Both the position numbers and the translations under genes were made by a program. The notes beneath the pieces were generated by a model. The model was not told where the DNA came from. It saw nothing but the letters and a program-made list of their open reading frames with translations, and did not search any database. From contig NZ_JANYUY010000001.1 in the NCBI RefSeq assembly GCF_025060755.1, forward strand, positions 1-64,000: 64,000 bases of DNA, given 5' to 3'. This document shows positions 58,637-64,000 of this stretch, in pieces. Within the stretch, counting starts at the first letter, position 1. Every line of letters begins with the position of its first letter. Source of the DNA: Paenibacillus doosanensis. GTDB lineage: Bacteria; Bacillota; Bacilli; Paenibacillales; NBRC-103111.

Positions 58637-58680
58637 AAGAACATATGTTCTTTACAGGCTAGATCTCTTTAAAGTATAAT
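58637..58680 (+). promoter_or_regulatory. LexA (SOS) box overlapping the promoter of the DinB-family gene
   Basis: AAGAACATATGTTCTT (58637-58652) is a perfect palindrome containing GAAC-ATAT-GTTC, which fits the Bacillus DinR/LexA consensus CGAACRNRYGTTYC in its core. It overlaps the -35 box TTTACA (58651-58656), which is 18 bases from a perfect -10 TATAAT (58675-58680). Repression by LexA and induction by DNA damage are expected. Confidence 0.8.
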
Positions 58681-58723
58681 AATTCCAGAATCTAAATTTT
58701 ATATATGGTGGAGAGATAATCAA

Positions 58724-59179
58724 ATGAGCTTGAAAGCAATTATTAGTTATCAGGACACAACTAAAGAGATAGCAATGATAAAAGAAAATGAAGAGTATAA
58801 AATGCTTGACCCTATTAAAGAAGGGAAATGGTCAATTAGGGAAATAATTGGGCACCTATACTATTGGGATAAATTTATTTTAGAACAACATATCCCTTGC
58901 ATGGCGCAAGGAGCAAATCTAATTGCATTCCCTGATCATGACTTCCACAACAATGAAGGGATTCAGTATATCAGTAACTTCAAGAACATGGTTGCTTTAA
59001 TTGATGAGTTTGTATATACACGAAACCAACTATGTGAGGCTATCGATAGTATCAAAAGCGACATACGATTCACTATTGGTTCTGGCAAACGACAATTTAC
59101 TCTTGAAAGTTACATTAGTATATTTTCAAAACATGATATTCATCATTTAGAGCAAATCAGGAATAAACTGTCACATTAA
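58724..59179 (+). CDS. DinB/YfiT-like putative metal-dependent hydrolase or thiol transferase
   Basis: A 151-residue four-helix-bundle protein of the DinB family. WSIREIIGHLYYWDKF gives the first metal His, and SIFSKHDIHHLEQIRNKL supplies the C-terminal HxxxH-type His residues; the third ligand may be in FPDHDFHNNEG. DinB-superfamily proteins bind a divalent metal, and some act as thiol S-transferases. GGTGGAGAG precedes the ATG. The gene is much richer in A and T than the rest of the window, uses AT-ending codons, and lies in an islet with a broken transposase, so recent transfer is likely. The LexA box upstream links it to DNA damage. Confidence 0.82.
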   Translation: MSLKAIISYQDTTKEIAMIKENEEYKMLDPIKEGKWSIREIIGHLYYWDKFILEQHIPCMAQGANLIAFPDHDFHNNEGIQYISNFKNMVALIDEFVYTRNQLCEAIDSIKSDIRFTIGSGKRQFTLESYISIFSKHDIHHLEQIRNKLSH

Positions 59180-59206
59180 TTGTTAGGCCAAGCCCCAATA
59201 TCGAGT

Positions 59207-59773
59207 TTAACTTGAAATTAGTTTGCTTTGTTCATCACTTATTCCGCGTTTTGTAGCTTTGCCGCCTCTTTTACGAGGCTGTAATGCCTCCTTTTCTACC
59301 CTTGTCACTTTCCAAGACATAAGTTTCATCACTTTCAACAATGCAACACAAAGTGGCATGACCTACTGACCGAAAGGCATTAAGTATCTTATGCCTCCAA
59401 TAAAATGCTGTAGCAACGTGAATATCGAGTTCAACAGCTATTTTTGGTAGTGGCTTCCCTTTGCTGTCAACCATCATCAAAAAATATTTCATCCATTTCG
59501 CAGGACTGTGGGTGCCAGAAAGTGGCGTTCCACTTATATCGTTGAAGTATCGTTGACGCTCGCGGTAAGTACCGTTTCGCTTCACACGCAAACTACCACA
59601 ATGAATACAAGCTAAACCGTTCCGAAAGCGTGATTATCGAATTCCTTTATATAAGCCACTTGGCTTCATTGGTTCAGTAGACACATCTTTCTTTATCGCT
59701 TCAAACAACTGTTTTGATCTTCCATAGACAAGTCTGTAAATTGTGCATAAAGGTCTAACCAGGCTTGTGCCAT
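59207..59773 (-). pseudogene. Decayed IS1595-type transposase fragment
   Basis: Reading on the minus strand from the ATG at 59773, the product matches an ISXO2-like transposase only if two frameshifts and one stop are ignored. MAQAWLDLYAQFTDLSMED shifts frame to QLFEAIKKDVSTEPMKPSG, meets a TAA after KGIR, and continues as FRNGLACIHCGSLRVKRNGT. TAFYWRHKILNAF, a second frameshift near 59280 and RKRGGKATKRGISDEQ follow. The zinc ribbon has lost its second Cys pair, and the catalytic C-terminal half is missing. It marks the right half of the AT-rich islet. Confidence 0.85.
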
Positions 59774-59819
59774 ACGAAACTCTCTCCTATCTGAAAGGTA
59801 TTATATATAATAACAATTT

Positions 59820-60514
<695 letters not shown>

Positions 60515-60518
<4 letters not shown>

Positions 60519-61348
60519 AGCGCAGCCTCCGCCTGCAGCCCGCTGCGGACAAGCTGCAGCAGCGCTTCCTTGCGGTCCGGCGGACAAGCGATAATATACG
60601 GCTCGGCGTTCATCCCGTCGAAGGGGTTGCCGTCGAAATCCATGACGACCCCTCCCGCTTCTTGGACAAGCAGCAGACCCGAATACAAGTCGTCGCCTTC
60701 CGAATTATACAGCACAATGCCGTCGATTTGACCTCGCGCGAGCATGACCCATTGCAGCGTCGGCGCCCACAGACGAAGCAGCCGTTTGCTGTTTTGCTCG
60801 ATATGCAGGCGCAGCCGGGAAGCCCGGTTATCCTGCTGTACCTGATGGCCTTGAATCCAGCCTATTGTCATTCGCTTGGAGGCAGGCTTCTCTTGTATCC
60901 GGAAAACGGTTTCATTGCAGACTGCGCCAGCCGACCTCCTGGCCGTGTAAAGCTTGTCCTGCATCGTATCGTAAATAATCCCGAGCATAGGCATGCCTCG
61001 GTAAATCAAAGTAATCGAGACGCCGAAAAGCGGCATGCCGACGGCGAAATTATTGGTGCCGTCGAGCGGATCGACCAGCCACAGCCAGTCCCCCTCGACT
61101 CCGGACCAGCCGGATTCCTCGCTGCGTATTTGATGCTCCGGAAACATCCCCCGGATGCTGTGCAATATGACCTGTTCGGCAAGCAAATCCGCTTCCGTAA
61201 GCAGATCTCCGCTCTCGTCCTTCTCCTCGACCTTAAAGCCCCGCTGAAACAAATTGCGGGCTACGGCCCCCGCCGCTTTCGCCGCCTGCGCCGCAACCTC
61301 TTCCGCTAACGTTAAAATCTGCTCCACCGCTGCTTTCATCCTCCCCAT
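60515..61348 (-). CDS. Inositol monophosphatase family protein
   Basis: A 277-residue lithium-sensitive-type phosphatase fold. RSEESG (about residue 76) supplies the metal Glu, and WLVDPLDGTNNFAVGMP is the DPxDGT metal site. The C-terminal region GDDLYSGLLLVQEAGG replaces the usual WDxAAG: the Asp remains but the Trp is lost. It may act on inositol phosphate, another sugar phosphate or a 3'-phosphonucleotide. The start is not settled: the ATG at 61348 and one at 61339 directly after GGGGAGG are both possible. It overlaps the HAD gene by four bases and follows murA by 18. Confidence 0.88.
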
Positions 61349-61366
61349 CCGATTTGGCTTGCCAAA

Positions 61367-62659
61367 CTACATGCCGACGAATCCGGCCTCTGCGTTCCCC
61401 GCCTTCCACTCCGTCGATTCAATTCGCGCGCCGAGAGCGCGGAAGCTTCCGACCGCATCCTCGTAACCTCTCTCAATATGCTCCACTCCGGTGATTCGCG
61501 TCGTCCCCTCCGCGGCGAGTCCCGCCAAAATAAGGCAGGTTCCGGCCCGGACGTCGGTCGCGTGAACCCAGTTGCCGACAAGCGGCACGCCGCCTTTAAT
61601 ATAGGCGCTCTCCTTGCGCACCCATACATCGGCGCCCAGACGCTTAAGCTGATGAATATGATTGAAACGTTTGACAAATACCCGCTCGGTGACGATGCTT
61701 TTGCCGGGCGCCCGGGTTAACAGCGCCGTCAGCGGCTGCTGCAAATCGGTCGCAAAAGCCGGATACATCCCCGTTCTTACACGGGTCGCGCGCAGGCGGC
61801 CGTCCGAATGCGCCGTGACGCTTTGGTCGCCCGTTTCGATCTCCAGCCCGATTTCTCTTAACTGCGCCAGGCAGGAGCCCATATGCTCCGGTATGACATT
61901 AGCCACAGTCACAGACCCGCCGTTGATGCCTGCCGCCATAAGGAACGAACCGGCAATCAGGCGGTCCGGAATGACGGCGTACCGCCCGCCTCCGAGGTAA
62001 GGCACGCCTTCAATGCGGATTTGATCGGTTCCCGCGCCGACGATTTTGGCCCCGAGCTGATTGAGGAAATTGGCCGTATCTACGACTTCCGGATCTGTCG
62101 CCGCATTGCTCAGGCGCGTTCTGCCTTTGGCTCTCGCCGCCGCCAGCATGACATTGATCGTAGCCCCCATAGTGATCGTGTCGAAATAGACATCGGCTCC
62201 GCGCAGCTCTTTCGCTTCGACGACATAATGATCGCTATGAAATGTAAATTCTGCGCCGAGCGCGCGCAATCCTTTAATATGCTGATCGATCGGACGGGAT
62301 ACGAAATCGTCGCCTCCGGGAAATCCGATGGTCACTTTACCGAACTTGGCCAGCAGCGCGCCGACGAAATAATAAGAGGAACGGTAAGCAGACGACTTGC
62401 CCGGATCGATGGTCGCGCTGTGAATGAATCGCGGATCGATCAGCATGTCCCCCATAGGCGTACGCTCTATGGTAAGACCGATGTCCAAACCGATTTGGCG
62501 AATGATGCGGACATCGTTGCTGCCCGGGATTCCTTCCAGAGTTACCGTAGCGTCGGCCAGACAAGCGGCCGCCAGCAGCGCCTGCGAACTGTTCTTGGAG
62601 CCTTGAACGGTTACGCTGCCGTGAAGCGGACCTGATGTTTGCACTTGTATCACTTTCAC
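61367..62659 (-). CDS. murA: UDP-N-acetylglucosamine 1-carboxyvinyltransferase paralogue with Asp at the fosfomycin Cys position
   Basis: MurA-type enolpyruvyl transferase of 430 residues, the first step of peptidoglycan precursor synthesis. QGSKNSSQALLAA carries Lys22 and Asn23 as in E. coli MurA. GMYPAFATDLQQPLTALLT holds the catalytic Asp, and VRAGTCLILAGLAAEGTT plus HIERGYED the late Arg motifs. The loop that normally reads PGGC(x)IGxRP is PGGDDFVSRP, with Asp117 where E. coli has Cys115. Cys-to-Asp at this place is known to keep activity and give fosfomycin resistance. The start is a GTG at 62659 with AGGA about six bases upstream. It lies 71 bases after an FHA regulator gene and before two phosphatase genes. 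Confidence 0.9.
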   Translation of the reverse strand: MKVIQVQTSGPLHGSVTVQGSKNSSQALLAAACLADATVTLEGIPGSNDVRIIRQIGLDIGLTIERTPMGDMLIDPRFIHSATIDPGKSSAYRSSYYFVGALLAKFGKVTIGFPGGDDFVSRPIDQHIKGLRALGAEFTFHSDHYVVEAKELRGADVYFDTITMGATINVMLAAARAKGRTRLSNAATDPEVVDTANFLNQLGAKIVGAGTDQIRIEGVPYLGGGRYAVIPDRLIAGSFLMAAGINGGSVTVANVIPEHMGSCLAQLREIGLEIETGDQSVTAHSDGRLRATRVRTGMYPAFATDLQQPLTALLTRAPGKSIVTERVFVKRFNHIHQLKRLGADVWVRKESAYIKGGVPLVGNWVHATDVRAGTCLILAGLAAEGTTRITGVEHIERGYEDAVGSFRALGARIESTEWKAGNAEAGFVGM

Positions 62660-62730
62660 AATCGTTCCTGCCTTCCGTAAGGACGCTTACTTTAAGAAGC
62701 GAACCGTCCGCCCCGTCAAGACGGGATGCG

Positions 62731-63501
62731 TCAGTCCTTCTCCAGGACATACCCGCTGCCGCGGACGGCGCTGATCGTAAACGTATCTTTCCCGTATTTT
62801 TTGCGAATCCGATATATTAAAGCATTCAATTCATCCATACTGACATCCGGCACGCCGCCTAAGCCCAGCGTTCTTTCCGGCCACACCGTTTTCTTGATTT
62901 CGTCGAACGGCACCAGCTGATTCGCCTGATCGTACAGCAGCTTGATCAGTCCGTATTCTTTCTCGGACATCACAATGCGCTGCCCTTCGACCGTGCACTC
63001 CCGTTTCTCCCAGTTAATAGAGAAGCCGAGCTCTTGAAAGTTGAACTGCTGCGTATAGCTGATCGGCTCGAATTCCAGCGTCTGATCCGCAAACAAATAA
63101 GAGAAGTGGATGACCACCATCCCTTTGGCCAGCTTGATGATGTCGAATGCCTGCAGCGTATGCGGCGTATGCGGCTCAATGAGGACGCCGTTCACTTCCG
63201 TGCCGTGCCTGCTGCCCATGTCGTACAGCACCGCCTTGTCCCTTTCCCTGCGAATCATCAGATGCTTGCGGGAAATAAACGCGTTGGAAAAAGCCAGATC
63301 CGGCGTTTCATCGTTGGACGAGCGCCCGACGACCCAACTGTCGGTATTCAAGTTGATGCAGGTCCCCGCACGATGCGGCTCCCCTCTGATGATATACAGA
63401 CAGGCGTAAGTGTCCGACTGGCTTGCCTCGGCTGATTGCCGCTGATTGGTTCTGGCGGCCGAAGAGTCCGCTCTATGTACCCGAATATCGTTTACCATCA
63501 T
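62731..63501 (-). CDS. FHA domain fused to an OmpR-type winged-helix DNA-binding domain
   Basis: A 256-residue cytoplasmic regulator. Residues about 40-125 form an FHA phosphothreonine-binding domain, with the usual motifs WVVGRSSND, SNAFISRKHLMI and GSRHGTEVNGVLI. Residues about 160-256 form a PhoB/OmpR-like winged helix (VMSEKEYGLIKLLYDQANQLVPFDEI, DELNALIYRIRKKYG, FTISAVRGSGYVLE). There is no receiver domain, so the signal is probably Ser/Thr phosphorylation of itself or a partner rather than a histidine kinase. It heads the murA-phosphatase gene set. Two adjacent ATG codons mark the start; AAAGGTG lies about 12 bases upstream. Confidence 0.9.
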   Translation of the reverse strand: MMVNDIRVHRADSSAARTNQRQSAEASQSDTYACLYIIRGEPHRAGTCINLNTDSWVVGRSSNDETPDLAFSNAFISRKHLMIRRERDKAVLYDMGSRHGTEVNGVLIEPHTPHTLQAFDIIKLAKGMVVIHFSYLFADQTLEFEPISYTQQFNFQELGFSINWEKRECTVEGQRIVMSEKEYGLIKLLYDQANQLVPFDEIKKTVWPERTLGLGGVPDVSMDELNALIYRIRKKYGKDTFTISAVRGSGYVLEKD

Positions 63502-63885
63502 TTCATAACAACACCTTTATGAGAAAACTTCATGGAAAGGCCGCTAAAAAAGCGTTCTTCATCATCTTACCCTATTTTGTCCGGCAATGGTAATGCACCT
63601 TCCTGACAAATCGCTCACTTTTCGCTGACGCGGCCGGCTAATCCCGGCGCATATCGCCTGCGAGCGGAAAAACGCGTAAAGAAGCCTATTCCATTTTATA
63701 CGAAACGGCGGGCCAAAAGGTTGCTGCCGAACGGAGAAATCCCATATGTTCCCATATGGGTTCGCGATTTGCACGGCTTGCCGCGCCCGAGACCGGCTGG
63801 CGGAACAAATCCCCCAAAAGCCATCCATGCCGCTACGCGGCACCACAGACAATGGAAATGGGGTACCAAGAGTAATTTCCAGGGT
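63502..63885. other. No recognisable gene between the FHA regulator and the right-hand repeat
   Basis: Open frames on both strands here lack family resemblance and ribosome binding sites. The only local structure I see is CCCATATG (63741-63748) followed two bases later by the palindrome CCCATATGGG (63751-63760). Confidence 0.5.
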
Positions 63886-63993
63886 AGTGACGTGATGCAC
63901 TGAAGCTTATTCCGTCCGCATCCAGCCTAAGCTGGATCGGCGTCTAACCATTCCTCTGGGATCGTTCTATGGGTAGACATTCCTTTCGGGGGA
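63886..63993. mobile_element. MITE-like structured repeat, second copy with a degenerate left end
   Basis: This copy runs in the opposite orientation to the one at 21938-22054. From GTGACGTGATGC to CTTTCGGGGGA it differs by about five bases. The right terminal repeat is kept except for its first base (CTTTCGGGGGA), but the left TCCCCCGAA is replaced by unrelated sequence, and one substitution spoils each of the two inner palindromes. It may be an older or truncated copy. Confidence 0.8.
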
Positions 63994-64000
63994 GCCCACG

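Noticed and set aside
63562-63900. Open frames on both strands near the right end
   Set aside because: No domain resemblance and no ribosome binding site, and they run into the repeat element.

Overview
The window looks like chromosome of a spore-forming, naturally competent Gram-positive bacterium close to Paenibacillus. The evidence is gene order: gpr-spoIIP-yqxA-lepA-hemW-hrcA-grpE-dnaK-dnaJ and yqeG-yqeH-aroE-yqeI-nadD-yqeK-rsfS-yqeM follow the Bacillus subtilis arrangement. Sporulation genes (gpr, spoIIP, splB), T-box leaders, a CIRCE element and a B. subtilis-type LexA box agree. GC content is moderately high except in one AT-rich islet at about 58.5-59.8 kb.

0.3-16.4 kb: the heat-shock and sporulation block, almost all on the minus strand. 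HrcA, an archaeal-like (group III) chaperonin, GrpE, DnaK, DnaJ and two small proteins lie downstream of a perfect CIRCE operator. Upstream are an acetyltransferase, HemW, LepA, YqxA, SpoIIP and the GPR protease. A 39-bp tandem repeat sits directly before the spoIIP ribosome binding site. rpsT is divergent, and holA converges on it through a shared terminator.

16.4-22.97 kb: an ECF sigma/anti-sigma pair, a TetR-regulated pair of small multidrug resistance (SMR) subunits with a visible promoter and operator, a DUF2264 protein and an EamA transporter. The stop codon of the EamA gene is supplied by a MITE-like repeat, and a second copy of that repeat lies at the right end of the window.

23-39.4 kb: late competence genes comEC, comEB, comEA and comER, a sulfhydrylase of methionine synthesis, leuS with a T-box, and the yqeM-to-yqeG cluster (ribosome assembly, NAD, shikimate), ending with mntR.

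39.6-48.1 kb: splB, ccdA, a zinc ABC transporter with a Zur-like promoter, a Gfo/Idh/MocA oxidoreductase, metG with a T-box, and yidD.

48.1-58.4 kb: an accessory locus for sulfated glycans. It holds a lipoprotein sugar-binding protein, three cytoplasmic Cys-type sulfatases, a DUF4091/GH123-like hydrolase and an AraC regulator. A Fur-box-controlled siderophore-binding lipoprotein sits inside it. Neither binding protein has permease genes nearby.

58.5-59.8 kb: an AT-rich islet with a DinB-family gene behind a LexA box and a decayed IS1595-type transposase. 59.8-63.5 kb: a HAD phosphatase, an inositol-monophosphatase-family protein, a MurA paralogue with Asp in place of the fosfomycin-sensitive Cys, and an FHA/winged-helix regulator. 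No CRISPR array, tRNA, rRNA or phage was seen.
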